This document shows, piece after piece, positions 26,063 through 34,690 of a DNA stretch of 64,000 nucleotides (positions within the stretch are counted from its first letter, which is position 1; each line of letters opens with the position of its first letter). A model generated the notes under the pieces. The model was not told the origin of the DNA. It ran no database searches and saw only the letters and a list, made by a program, of their open reading frames with translations. This stretch comes from Schaedlerella arabinosiphila (GTDB lineage: Bacteria > Bacillota > Clostridia > Lachnospirales > Lachnospiraceae). The stretch covers positions 4,891,302-4,955,301 of the forward strand of contig NZ_RHJS01000002.1 in NCBI RefSeq assembly GCF_003885045.1, written 5' to 3'. A program made the position numbers and the translations under genes.

Positions 26063-26596
26063 ATGAAATCAAGGAACCAAATTTACAGAGGGGAAGGTGA
26101 GCGTCTTCTAAAACTCATTACCACCTACCATGCGCTGCAGTACGAACAGGTACTGCAGTTTTTTATTCGTAACAGGAATTCTATGAAATCCCTGATTACA
26201 AGCCTGATCAAGCAGGGGCGTATCTACTATGACCAGGACAGAGACCTCCTATGCGACAGCCCGGAAGCTTCTGAGTCCCCAGATTATGGCATGATTGCCG
26301 CTGTCTGGGTTCTTCTGGACTTCAAAGAGGCTGTTGTCTATCATACCAGCGGAGACTTTCCGGTAAAACTCCATTTTTTCTCGCAAAATGAAGCTTATGA
26401 GGTCATCTATGTCGGTTTAGAGCAGGAAATTCTGATCAGCCATGTCCTGAATGGCCTTCCTACAGATGACACAAACCGGCTGGTCATACTGGAATCCGAA
26501 CAGCAGGCTTCCCGTCTTTCTCTTGACGGGGTAACCGCTTACTGTCTGGTAAGTCCAGATGGAACTGTAAACTATTATCAAAAACAACAGAAATGA
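26063..26596 (+). CDS. Conserved ICE protein (DUF5697-like)
   Basis: 177 residues. The N-terminal part (GEGERLLKLITTYHALQYEQVLQFF, SMKSLITSLIKQGRIYYD) reads as a winged helix; the rest is an alpha/beta segment containing YGMIAAVWVLLDF and DTNRLVILESE. I associate this with the DUF5697 family of Clostridial conjugative elements, from memory. AAAGGAG precedes the ATG. It overlaps the next gene by 4 bp (ATGA), showing an operon. Function unknown. Confidence 0.65.
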   Translation: MKSRNQIYRGEGERLLKLITTYHALQYEQVLQFFIRNRNSMKSLITSLIKQGRIYYDQDRDLLCDSPEASESPDYGMIAAVWVLLDFKEAVVYHTSGDFPVKLHFFSQNEAYEVIYVGLEQEILISHVLNGLPTDDTNRLVILESEQQASRLSLDGVTAYCLVSPDGTVNYYQKQQK

Positions 26597-27270
26597 GGTA
26601 TTGTATGGACTCTATAACAATCTATCAGAGACTTCATAGTATCGAAAATGAAGTTGACAAACTCAGTAACACTATTTTTGCCCTGAAAAACACCGACCTG
26701 GAAAAACATGGGGCAAATTATGAGAAACTAAGCACAGATGCCGCCCTTTGTGCAGAGCGGATCGCCTGCCGCTTAAGGAATCTCATACGGATTACGGATC
26801 TTACCGGAAAATCCGCTTATATGAAGGAAGCTGTAAACGCCCTAGGAATACAGGTTTCCTATGGAGATGGCATCCTTTCTGTCACATTGCCGGGACTATT
26901 TCCCAAAAGGAGAATCCGAAGCAGTACGGCATTTTTACATGATCCACTGCACTATGCATTAAAGGAATTTTTTACAAATCATGATGTGGCTCCTTTTAAA
27001 GAATGCGTCATCTGCTTCTGTCTGGTCTACGACCGGGAACTTCCACAGCACCGGATTAAGGACTACGATAACATGGAACTCAAACTGATTTTGGATGTCA
27101 TTTCATCTTATGCGCTGTTTGATGACAGCGGATTGTATTGCGACGCCCACCATACTACGGAACTGGGAGAAACCGACCAGACAATCATCTATATCATGGA
27201 AAAAGATAAGTTTCCCGACTGGCTTGGGAACCGCATGAAAGCGAAAAATACCTTATCCGAAAATATGTGA
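26593..27270 (+). CDS. Conserved ICE protein (DUF6100-like)
   Basis: 225 residues, translationally coupled to the preceding gene. It begins with a coiled-coil-like stretch (IYQRLHSIENEVDKLSNTIFALKNTDLEKHG). A compact C-terminal part contains CVICFCLVYDRELPQHRIKDYDNMELKLILDVISSYALFDDSG; KDYDNMELK followed by DD resembles endonuclease-like RusA folds in spacing of acids, but this is uncertain. From memory it fits the DUF6100 family of conjugative elements. Confidence 0.62.
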   Translation: MRYCMDSITIYQRLHSIENEVDKLSNTIFALKNTDLEKHGANYEKLSTDAALCAERIACRLRNLIRITDLTGKSAYMKEAVNALGIQVSYGDGILSVTLPGLFPKRRIRSSTAFLHDPLHYALKEFFTNHDVAPFKECVICFCLVYDRELPQHRIKDYDNMELKLILDVISSYALFDDSGLYCDAHHTTELGETDQTIIYIMEKDKFPDWLGNRMKAKNTLSENM

Positions 27271-27418
27271 TTTTCCCATTTTTTGTGCCGATAACGGTAA
27301 ATTTACCGGAAAGCCTGCATTTTTCCGCATTTTGCTTCCAAGAGAAATTTTCAAAATACCGAAGCAGGCTCTCTAAAGGTAAAAATACTACTCAAAATAT
27401 TTTAAAGGAGATACTATT

Positions 27419-28525
27419 TTGTTAAAACCAAATACCCAGAAATATAAACTGTTAGAAATGATTGGGATAAGCGGAGAATTCCCTGCCAGCCAATTATCCA
27501 GGCTGTTTGATACCCCGGCTTATACAGAGAAAATGATCACAGATTTGAAGGCAAACCATTTGATCCGTTGCCATTACAAGGACGGGCTGAGAGGCTACCG
27601 GCTGACAAAGCGTGCCAAGGAAATACTGCTATCCTACAACCCTTCCCGGTTTCGCTGCTATCTGGATGGTAATGTGGAAACAAACAGTATCCGCAGTGAA
27701 CCGCAGAGAAGGATCCGACTACATCAGAAAGCACAGACTTATTTATCGCTTTCTCATGTAGCAATCCCATTTCTTCCCGACGAGAAACCTCCTGTCTTTC
27801 ATGAAGACCGCCAAAGTGTGGATATCATCTTATCAAGCCTTCCCTGTTTTTACTCTTCCAGGGAGATCAAGGAGCTTGGTGATGTGACTACAAAAATCAG
27901 GAATTCCCGAAGTGTTGGGAGTCTGCTGGCCAGGCATTGTGTCTACTGCATCTACAATACAGGTTCTACTGTTATGAAATGGGAATATCGGACAGAAGTG
28001 CGTCTGACTGCTTTCCTGCAGCATTATCTCAAAGGTTATCCTTATACCGGGCATCCGCCAATCCGGGCTATTATGTTCGGAGATACGATGGATGTCGCCC
28101 TGCAGCTTATGACCAGTACCGGAGGGCCTCGTCGTGACTTGTTTATGCTGGATAAAGCTTTTGATTTCTTTCATTTTCTGCCAAACAGCGATGAGGGCGA
28201 ACCTATCCTGAAGTTGCTGGCAAATCCAGAGCTGCTTACAAAGTTAAACCAGCTTTTATTATCTGACCAGGAGAAACGCTGGGGAGATATTCCCATGGAA
28301 CATGACGCGATCTCGCCGGATGGCCGCCCGACGCTGCTCGCTTATGACTTCGATATGCAGAGGATCAACCGGTTCAATACGGGATTAAATGTATTAAAAT
28401 TGTCCGGAAATGTAATTTGTTTTGATTTTCAGATTCCGGTTCTGGAGAAATCTATGGGCGATAAGGTGCAATTCTCCAGTATTGACCTGTCCAAGTTCAG
28501 AAGGGAGTTTTTACATGAATTATAA
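27419..28525 (+). CDS. Winged-helix protein upstream of VirD4
   Basis: 368 residues. It starts with TTG, chosen because AAAGGAG lies eight bases upstream and the protein reads in frame from LKPNTQKYKLLEMIGISGEFPASQLSRLF. That N-terminus with YTEKMITDLKANHLIRCHYKDGLRGYRLTKRAKEIL is a clear winged helix. The C-terminal two thirds (SRSVGSLLARHCVYCIYNTG, RTEVRLTAFLQHYL) are not recognised; the plan recalls mobile-element replication-relaxation proteins. It overlaps the VirD4 gene by 11 bp and so belongs to the transfer operon. Confidence 0.6.
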   Translation: MLKPNTQKYKLLEMIGISGEFPASQLSRLFDTPAYTEKMITDLKANHLIRCHYKDGLRGYRLTKRAKEILLSYNPSRFRCYLDGNVETNSIRSEPQRRIRLHQKAQTYLSLSHVAIPFLPDEKPPVFHEDRQSVDIILSSLPCFYSSREIKELGDVTTKIRNSRSVGSLLARHCVYCIYNTGSTVMKWEYRTEVRLTAFLQHYLKGYPYTGHPPIRAIMFGDTMDVALQLMTSTGGPRRDLFMLDKAFDFFHFLPNSDEGEPILKLLANPELLTKLNQLLLSDQEKRWGDIPMEHDAISPDGRPTLLAYDFDMQRINRFNTGLNVLKLSGNVICFDFQIPVLEKSMGDKVQFSSIDLSKFRREFLHEL

Positions 28526-30542
28526 ATGGTGGAAACTCATTTTCGTGCTTCCGATCTTCCTGTGCATTTTATATGCTGGGGGCTATATCGCACAATTTAT
28601 CTGTAACTACAAGATCTGGACCAATGCCGGCAACTTTGCTGGTAATGGTTCCTACCCGAAAGCTCCCTCCCTGCATCCGATGGCATGCTTATCAGCACTG
28701 GCTCAGTTCCCATATAACCTGTATGGGATTTTTCTTTGCCTTCTTGCGCTCGGACTCTTAGTCTTTCTGCTGATGCGGATGGGCGTTGACCGGAACGGAG
28801 AGGTCTTTGATAAGGAGCGGAATCTGAATTATTCCCTGAAAGGAACCTATGGAACATCCGGATTTATGACACCGGATGAGATGTATAAAGTGCTTGAACT
28901 GGCAGACCATGTGAAGAGAACAAAGGGGACAATTCTTGGAAAGCTGAACGGGAAGGCGGTCTGCCTTCCCTATGAAACACGCATGAACCGCAACATTGCC
29001 GTTTATGGCGCAAGCGGCTCTATGAAGTCCAGGGCCTTTGCCCGTAATATGATCTTCCAGTGTGTTGCACGCGGGAAGAATGGCGGAGTCGGGGAAAGCT
29101 TAATCATTACTGATCCCAAGTCGGAACTGTATGAAAGCATGGCCGGTTATCTGGAAAATGAGGGCTACACGGTAAGATGCTTTAACCTTGTAAACCCGGA
29201 GAACTCCGATGCATGGAACTGTCTGATGGAGATTGACGGCCAAGAGACTATGGCACAGGTTTTCTCCGATGTCATTATCCAGAATACCGGTTCTGCCAAA
29301 GGGGATCATTTCTGGGATAATGCGGAATTAAATCTGCTCAAAGCACTGGTTCTCTATGTCGAGCAGGGATTCCCGCCAGAGTCCAAGAACATCGGGCAGG
29401 TATATAAATTGCTGACACTCAGCTCGGAAAAGGAATTGAACAGCCTCTTTGACCTGCTCCCAGTGAGCCACCCGGCAAAGGTTCCCTACTGCATCTACAA
29501 GCAGGCAAGCGATACGGTGCGGTCGGGAGTAATCATCGGGCTTGGAGCTAGGCTTCAGGTATTCCAGAATAAACTGATCCGGCAGATCACTTCCTATGAT
29601 GAGATCGACCTGACACTGCCGGGAAAACAGAAATGCGCGTACTTCTGCATCACTTCCGATCAGGACAGCACCTTTGACTTCCTGTCATCGCTGTTTATGA
29701 CCTTTGTGTTTATTAAGCTGGTGCGGTTTGCGGATAAGCACGGAGTAGACGGGCATCTGCCGGTTCCAGTGCATATCCTTGCGGATGAGCTGGCAAATAC
29801 TGGGGCCATCCTGGAATTAAATAAGAAAATCTCGGTCTGCCGTTCCAGGGGTTTAAGCATTTCGTGCATCTTCCAGAACCTGCCTCAGATGCAGAACCGC
29901 TATCCTTTTAACCAGTGGCAGGAAATCATAGGGAATTGCGACACTCAGTTATTCTTAGGATGCACGGACGAAGTAACGGCTGAATTTATCAGTTCGCGCT
30001 CCGGAGACGTAACGGTGGGCGTCAGTTCGGAAGCGAAGCAGCTCAATACATGGCGGGTGTCTGACTATTCTCCGGAGTACCGGAAAACCCAGTCCATCGG
30101 CAAGCGGAAGCTCCTGACGCCGGATGAAATCCTACGGCTTCCGCTGGATACTGCCCTCATTATCCTAAGAGGACAGAAAGTGCTGAAGGTACAGAAATAC
30201 GACTACACGCTGCACCCGGATGCCAAAAAGCTGGTGACGCGAAAGGCGGCAGAACATATCCCGAAATGGCGGGAAGAAGGAAAAACCGAGGAATATGACT
30301 ATCTCCCCAAGCCGCCTCCGAAACCACGCAGGCAAAGGAATGGCTCTTCGGCCTCATCATCAGCTCCCCGTAAGCCACCAAGCGCATCTGCATCTGCAAT
30401 GCCGACACAGGCAACTCAAAAACACATTTATCAGGAATCTCAACATCCGGATTCTTCAGACCTGTTATCAGATAGCTTAGATAACCCGTGGACGGACGAA
30501 CCGGAGATGGTTCCATTAGATAAAAATTCAATCATGTCATAG
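28515..30542 (+). CDS. VirD4/TraG-type conjugative coupling protein
   Basis: 675 residues. Two N-terminal membrane helices (WWKLIFVLPIFLCILYAGG and LYGIFLCLLALGLLVFLLM) lead into a cytoplasmic ATPase. The Walker A-like loop is YGASGSMKSR at ~residues 162-171 (Met-Lys-Ser in place of Gly-Lys-Ser) and Walker B is HILADELANTG near 418. The TraG C-terminal region (NCDTQLFLGCTDEVTAEFISSRSG) is present. Coupling proteins hand the relaxase-bound strand to the secretion channel. ATG 28515 has AAGGGAG; the frame from 28422 is an overlap artefact. The tail is Pro- and Ser-rich. Confidence 0.9.
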   Translation: MNYKWWKLIFVLPIFLCILYAGGYIAQFICNYKIWTNAGNFAGNGSYPKAPSLHPMACLSALAQFPYNLYGIFLCLLALGLLVFLLMRMGVDRNGEVFDKERNLNYSLKGTYGTSGFMTPDEMYKVLELADHVKRTKGTILGKLNGKAVCLPYETRMNRNIAVYGASGSMKSRAFARNMIFQCVARGKNGGVGESLIITDPKSELYESMAGYLENEGYTVRCFNLVNPENSDAWNCLMEIDGQETMAQVFSDVIIQNTGSAKGDHFWDNAELNLLKALVLYVEQGFPPESKNIGQVYKLLTLSSEKELNSLFDLLPVSHPAKVPYCIYKQASDTVRSGVIIGLGARLQVFQNKLIRQITSYDEIDLTLPGKQKCAYFCITSDQDSTFDFLSSLFMTFVFIKLVRFADKHGVDGHLPVPVHILADELANTGAILELNKKISVCRSRGLSISCIFQNLPQMQNRYPFNQWQEIIGNCDTQLFLGCTDEVTAEFISSRSGDVTVGVSSEAKQLNTWRVSDYSPEYRKTQSIGKRKLLTPDEILRLPLDTALIILRGQKVLKVQKYDYTLHPDAKKLVTRKAAEHIPKWREEGKTEEYDYLPKPPPKPRRQRNGSSASSSAPRKPPSASASAMPTQATQKHIYQESQHPDSSDLLSDSLDNPWTDEPEMVPLDKNSIMS

Positions 30543-30557
30543 AAAAGGAGAGCATTT

Positions 30558-31490
30558 ATGCAAAACGAACAGAACACGATCACAAACGTACCTGTACTAA
30601 TTCTTGATTCCGACGCTGTGTTGGAAACGGCGCAGTCGAAGGCAGACCTCATCTGGCACGAGATCCAGAATGCCTACCGCACAAAGAAGATCCTGACCGG
30701 GATGTTAGGCGGAATTGAAAAGACGGAGAATGGCAGCTTAATTGCTATCGTCTACTATAAGGACTTCCGTACCGTCATTCCGATTACGGAAATGATGATC
30801 AATCTGGTACAGGATGAATCACACGACTACGGTGACATTTCCCTTCGCCAAAACAAAGTCCTTAACAACATGCTCGGCTGTGAGATCGACTTTATTGTGA
30901 AGGGACTGGATGCCCAGTCAAGGAGTGTGGTTGCCAGCCGGAAAGAGGCTATGCTGAAGAAACGCCAGATCTTTTATCTCGACCGGGATGCGTCAGGCAA
31001 TTCTAAGATTTATGAAGACCGTATCGTGCAGGCAAGGGTTGTCGCTGTGGCGGAAAAGGTTGTACGGGCGGAAATCTTCGGTGTGGAAACTTCCATCCTG
31101 GCACGCGACCTGTCCTTTGACTGGTTGGGGGACGCACGGGAGCGATTCCATGTAGGCGAGCATATCCTGGTGCGTATCTTATCTGTGACTGCTGAAAGCC
31201 TGGATAAGATCACTGTCAAGGCAGATGTCAAAAGCGTGGAAGGCAATACCAGCAAGGAGAACATGAAGAAATGCAAGATTCAGGGGAAATATGCCGGAAC
31301 TGTGGAGGATATCCACAAGGGGACAGTATTTGTCCGGCTCTCCATCGGAGTCAATGCCATTGCTCATTCCTGCTATGACAACCGAACCGTGGGCAAGAAG
31401 GATGAAGTTTCCTTTGTTGTGACCCATATTGATGAAGATCGGAATGTGGCAGTGGGGCTGATTTCACGGATTATCAGGCAGAACCTTTGA
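30558..31490 (+). CDS. S1-domain protein of the transfer operon
   Basis: 310 residues. The N-terminal ~130 residues are unrecognised (ADLIWHEIQNAYRTKKILTG, ...LNNMLGCEIDFIVKG). Two S1-like beta-barrels follow: VQARVVAVAEKVVRAEIFGVE with VGEHILVRILSV, and IQGKYAGTVEDIHKGTVFVRLS with DEVSFVVTHIDEDRNVAVGLISRI. S1 domains bind RNA, so a role in handling element transcripts is possible. AAAGGAG precedes the ATG. Last backbone gene before a patch of insertion elements. Confidence 0.75.
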   Translation: MQNEQNTITNVPVLILDSDAVLETAQSKADLIWHEIQNAYRTKKILTGMLGGIEKTENGSLIAIVYYKDFRTVIPITEMMINLVQDESHDYGDISLRQNKVLNNMLGCEIDFIVKGLDAQSRSVVASRKEAMLKKRQIFYLDRDASGNSKIYEDRIVQARVVAVAEKVVRAEIFGVETSILARDLSFDWLGDARERFHVGEHILVRILSVTAESLDKITVKADVKSVEGNTSKENMKKCKIQGKYAGTVEDIHKGTVFVRLSIGVNAIAHSCYDNRTVGKKDEVSFVVTHIDEDRNVAVGLISRIIRQNL

Positions 31491-31649
31491 TATAGTGTGC
31501 AGATCTTCCGGATATTTTCTTCTCAAGTCAAAAGATGATTTGATTGCCTATCATCAAGGTGCATGAAATATTATTTTTGTACAATTAAACATGGAAGAAA
31601 GCAGATGCGATTTCGATTCGTCCTCTAGTCTTAGGAAAAAGGTGTTGAT

Positions 31650-31825
31650 TGTCAAGTAAAATTGACCCACTTTTTCGTTAAAAATTGACCCACCTTAGTA
31701 CCCGACAAAGCGGATTGCTAAGGCGGGTCAATTCTATCTGTCAATCAGGACTGGGCTTTATTTACTCACACCCCCCTCCACTAAGGTGGGCCAGTTTTCC
31801 TCGTAATCCCCGGGTCAGTTTTAAT
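31650..31825. mobile_element. Remnant of an IS21-type element (both ends, no genes)
   Basis: The left end has TGTCAAGTAAAATTGACCC followed by a second TTGACCCACC unit. The right end, inverted, has CTGACCCGGGG and CTGGCCCACC units with similar spacing, and both meet CCCACCTTAGT inward. Repeated TTGACCCAC units are the terminal repeats of IS21-family elements. About 90 bases lie between them, with no istA/istB, so this is a deleted copy or a miniature derivative. Exact edges uncertain. Confidence 0.5.
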
Positions 31826-31851
31826 TATAAATCAACAAGAGGGTAGTGTCC

Positions 31852-31923
31852 ATGACATTAATGGAAGTTTTAACTCTGTTACTGGTTCTATTTACATTGA
31901 CCTACATAGATAACCAACAATAA
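31852..31923 (+). CDS. Probable type I (holin-like) toxin peptide
   Basis: 23 residues: MTLMEVLTLLLVLFTLTYIDNQQ, a single hydrophobic helix with a short polar tail ending in YID plus Asn/Gln. This is the form of TxpA/Fst-like and 'putative holin-like' toxins, which insert in the membrane and are silenced by an antisense RNA. GAGGG precedes the ATG. The hairpin starting at the stop codon, with its GACATAGC arms, is the element usually shared between toxin mRNA and antitoxin RNA. The antisense promoter was not identified with certainty. Confidence 0.6.
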   Translation: MTLMEVLTLLLVLFTLTYIDNQQ

Positions 31924-31976
31924 GACATAGCCTCCTTAATCTTGAAAGTGAAAGTTCGATGGATGCTATGTCTTAT
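31920..31976 (+). terminator. Hairpin at the toxin stop codon
   Basis: ATAAGACATAGC (31920-31931) pairs perfectly with GCTATGTCTTAT (31965-31976), with CCTCC near the left arm and GGAT by the right. It may terminate the toxin mRNA and the convergent antisense RNA. Confidence 0.65.
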
Positions 31977-32049
31977 ATGTAGGTAATTCGACTTATTGTT
32001 GGAATCAGATCTTGGATCTGAAAACCTCCTTTGATTTTGTCCGCTTTTA

Positions 32050-32196
32050 TATATTATGATTAGGGTGTCAAAAGGGTATTTTGTGAAAATAGTGACCTCT
32101 AAAACACTCAAAAGGTAGTTAATTGGCATTGATTTTTGTGCAATATAGCAGTGCCTGTTTGAAAAATTGACCTTTTGACACCCTAATTATATTATG
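32050..32196. mobile_element. 129-bp MITE with 17-bp perfect terminal repeats and 9-bp target duplication
   Basis: The element spans 32059-32187. Its ends ATTAGGGTGTCAAAAGG and the exact complement form 17-bp terminal inverted repeats. TATATTATG flanks it directly on both sides (32050-32058 and 32188-32196), a perfect 9-bp target duplication. The inside has no gene. It is therefore a small non-autonomous transposon; the parent transposase is not in the window. Confidence 0.82.
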
Positions 32197-32201
32197 CCCG
32201 A

Positions 32202-33846
32202 ATTATTCACGGAACAGTATCTGAATTGATAACTGTACCATGAATCTGAAAATTGATCCATACAGCCATAACATTACTCAATGCCCCCGTCAAAAGGGCA
32301 TAAAATCCCTGTGACAGCATTTAGAGCAGTTGTTAAGCTGTCAAGGTTCGTTAATAGCTGCTATTCCAGCTGTACATTTAGCTTACCGATATTTGAAAGT
32401 GTCTCATTGAATTCGTTCTTATAAGGGCAACTGCTACACAGCTTGAATATGATATATCTTGCTGAATGAATTACTTTCGCAGCAATCTTCAGCAGTTTTA
32501 AACGGACGGTATCAATGCGTTGCTTTCGCATGTTTGCTGATAACGCCAATCGTCTAAACCAATTAAATATGTTATATGCAAGAGCGTGTGCCTGAAGTCT
32601 GTTGGCATTTACCATTCTGGTATGACTGCTTACGGATGCAAAATCAAAACCGGATTTGCCTTCTTTGATGAAGTTTTCCATCAGCCCTCTCTTGCAGTAA
32701 AATTTGATGAGATACTCCGGTGAAGAATCCATGTTTGTGACAATAAATGTGTATAGGTAAACCATTTGGTTTTCCGGTTTTTCAACTTTGCATACCACGC
32801 GCCTTTCATAAGGCCATGAACCTGCTTTGTACATAAATTCACCATAAACTACCGCATAATCAACTTTGTTATTCCTTGTGCTCGCATCAAGCTCATCCAC
32901 AAGATAGGAGGCTTTTTCACGGAGCATGCCATTTTCTTTCAGCCGAATCACATAGCCTGCGCCATTTTCCTCGCACTGCTTATAAAGGTCAGGCGTAGCA
33001 AAACCGCTGTCACCACGAAGCAGAATACGGATTTCCGGATAATCATTCAGGTATTCATCAAGTATCGGCTGCAGGAAGTCAACCACTCCGGTGCAGGAAT
33101 ACTGTGTTCCGTCACGAAGTTGGATTTTTATCAGATCTCCAGTCATTCCATCATAACAAACAAGTGGATGATAACCATTGCTTTGATAATGAAAGTTAAA
33201 GGCTCTGCCTTCCTGTTTGCCGTATGCATCAAGAAGAGTGGAATCCAGATCCAGAATAACAGCCTGAGGCATCTGAATACTGTAAATTTTATTCCGAAGT
33301 ATTCTGCCAATCGCAAGAAACTGGTTTAAAGTATTTTCATCCATACGGTTAAAGAATCTTGAAACAGTAGGCTGTGATGCAAGGGCATCTTTTTCAAGTA
33401 TGGACTTGAATACGGGGTCATTCGTCAGTTCATCGGAAGCATCATCCTTGAAATAACCGGCAATGATCATATATATCATCTGGAGTAGGTTTTCCTGATC
33501 CGTATGGTATCTGAATAATGCAGAATCATTGGTCTTGAAAGCTTTGCCTAATAGCTTATCAATACCAAGTTTGCTTACGAATTCTTTGATGAGAAGTAAG
33601 CCTGCATCGGAGGATAAATCTCCTCCGTCAAAATTTATTTTAATCTGTCTATTGCTTTCTAATGGTAAGGTGTTTACAATACTCATAAAGGGCTCCTTTT
33701 GTTGGTATTATTTGAGATTAGACACCTTAATTTTATCACAAGTGGATGCTCTTTTTTCATTCACTTGACAGGTGAAAAGCAATATTCAGTTAAAACATAG
33801 TAACTATGTGGCTTTCAGCCACTTTCACGGCTGTGCCGTGAATAAT
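32202..33846. mobile_element. IS1380-family insertion sequence
   Basis: Terminal inverted repeats ATTATTCACGGAACAG (32202-32217) and its near complement CTGTGCCGTGAATAAT (33831-33846; one mismatch) bound 1645 bp, the usual IS1380 size. One full transposase gene lies inside on the minus strand. No clear target duplication is seen at the edges. Confidence 0.8.
32361..33686 (-). CDS. IS1380-family transposase
   Basis: 441 residues, intact. The DDE catalytic residues can be placed at the Asp in VILDLDSTLLDAYG, the Asp in LLRGDSGFATPDLY, and the Glu in ENFIKEGKSGFDF. The N-terminus with GGDLSSDAGLLLIKEF is typical of IS1380 transposases. AAAGGAG precedes the ATG by six bases. Since reading frame and terminal repeats are complete, the insertion is probably recent or still active. 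Confidence 0.9.
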   Translation of the reverse strand: MSIVNTLPLESNRQIKINFDGGDLSSDAGLLLIKEFVSKLGIDKLLGKAFKTNDSALFRYHTDQENLLQMIYMIIAGYFKDDASDELTNDPVFKSILEKDALASQPTVSRFFNRMDENTLNQFLAIGRILRNKIYSIQMPQAVILDLDSTLLDAYGKQEGRAFNFHYQSNGYHPLVCYDGMTGDLIKIQLRDGTQYSCTGVVDFLQPILDEYLNDYPEIRILLRGDSGFATPDLYKQCEENGAGYVIRLKENGMLREKASYLVDELDASTRNNKVDYAVVYGEFMYKAGSWPYERRVVCKVEKPENQMVYLYTFIVTNMDSSPEYLIKFYCKRGLMENFIKEGKSGFDFASVSSHTRMVNANRLQAHALAYNIFNWFRRLALSANMRKQRIDTVRLKLLKIAAKVIHSARYIIFKLCSSCPYKNEFNETLSNIGKLNVQLE

Positions 33847-33866
33847 CTAGGTTATGTATGTTCTTG

Positions 33867-34676
33867 TTAGCTGATTCTTTCTATTTTTTGTATCGTTTTA
33901 ATTATATCATTCTGCCCCTTCTCCTTAAATTTGTTAGAAAATACGAAATTTAAAATAAGACTCAATCTATCAATTGCAATTATAGATGCATTTCTACATA
34001 ATATATATGCATATTTTGAAAAGTAATTTGATGTAATAAAATATGGGATTATTGGTGTAAATGCATCTATAACTAAATTGCTGTATATAGTCTTATCACC
34101 TTTATTATTTCTTTTCTTTGAAAAATCATTCGCTTTTAGTAAATAAATAGAACCTGCCAACTCTCTAATTTCATTTGTTTCTACATATTGACTTTTATAA
34201 TGTTTTGCCTGTCCAATCACATACAGTAAATTCTGATTTTGCTCTTGGGTTGTTAAACTTTGTATATACCTTTTATATCCTACAAAATCAATTCCTTGAT
34301 CATGTGAACGTTGTGTTGCATTAACAGATTCACAGTTCACAATTTCTTTAAGAAATAATGCTGAAAGCTTCTCAAAATCATCTGCCGTAATTGTTTCCAT
34401 CACCTTTGTTACATTAATTAAATCGTTTTTATAATGTTTATCTATACGATATATGAATGTTTCTGTATCTAATTCTAGAAGCTCATAACCATAATTCTGT
34501 TTTACTGTTTCGAAAAAAACAGAAATTTCTTCTACTAATTTTATGGTTGCTTCAATATCAACTTTTCCAAACATTTCTTCGTATAAATTGTATACATTAT
34601 CAATTTCATCTGAAAATATAATTAATTTTTCAATTAGTCTTCTAAATTGTTTTTCTTCCTCATAAAAATAGCTCAT
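33867..34676 (-). CDS. Mrr-like restriction endonuclease domain protein
   Basis: 269 residues. A ~115-residue N-terminal part (helical, then ELLELDTETFIYRID) precedes an Mrr-type nuclease core: ITADDFEKLSALFLKEIVNCE, then THE HDQGIDFVGY acidic motif and VIGQAKHYKSQYVETNEIRELAGSI, where D and QxK form the PD-(D/E)XK-like active site. Mrr proteins cut modified or foreign DNA. It follows the ParB-like gene by 14 bases in an AT-rich pair set apart from the neighbours, and is next to an IS1380 copy. Candidate antiphage nuclease. Confidence 0.72.
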   Translation of the reverse strand: MSYFYEEEKQFRRLIEKLIIFSDEIDNVYNLYEEMFGKVDIEATIKLVEEISVFFETVKQNYGYELLELDTETFIYRIDKHYKNDLINVTKVMETITADDFEKLSALFLKEIVNCESVNATQRSHDQGIDFVGYKRYIQSLTTQEQNQNLLYVIGQAKHYKSQYVETNEIRELAGSIYLLKANDFSKKRNNKGDKTIYSNLVIDAFTPIIPYFITSNYFSKYAYILCRNASIIAIDRLSLILNFVFSNKFKEKGQNDIIKTIQKIERIS

Positions 34677-34690
34677 ATATTATTTATACC

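Noticed and set aside
32196..33852. Target-site duplication around the IS1380 copy
   Set aside because: The bases next to the two terminal repeats do not match over 4 to 8 positions, so no duplication is claimed.
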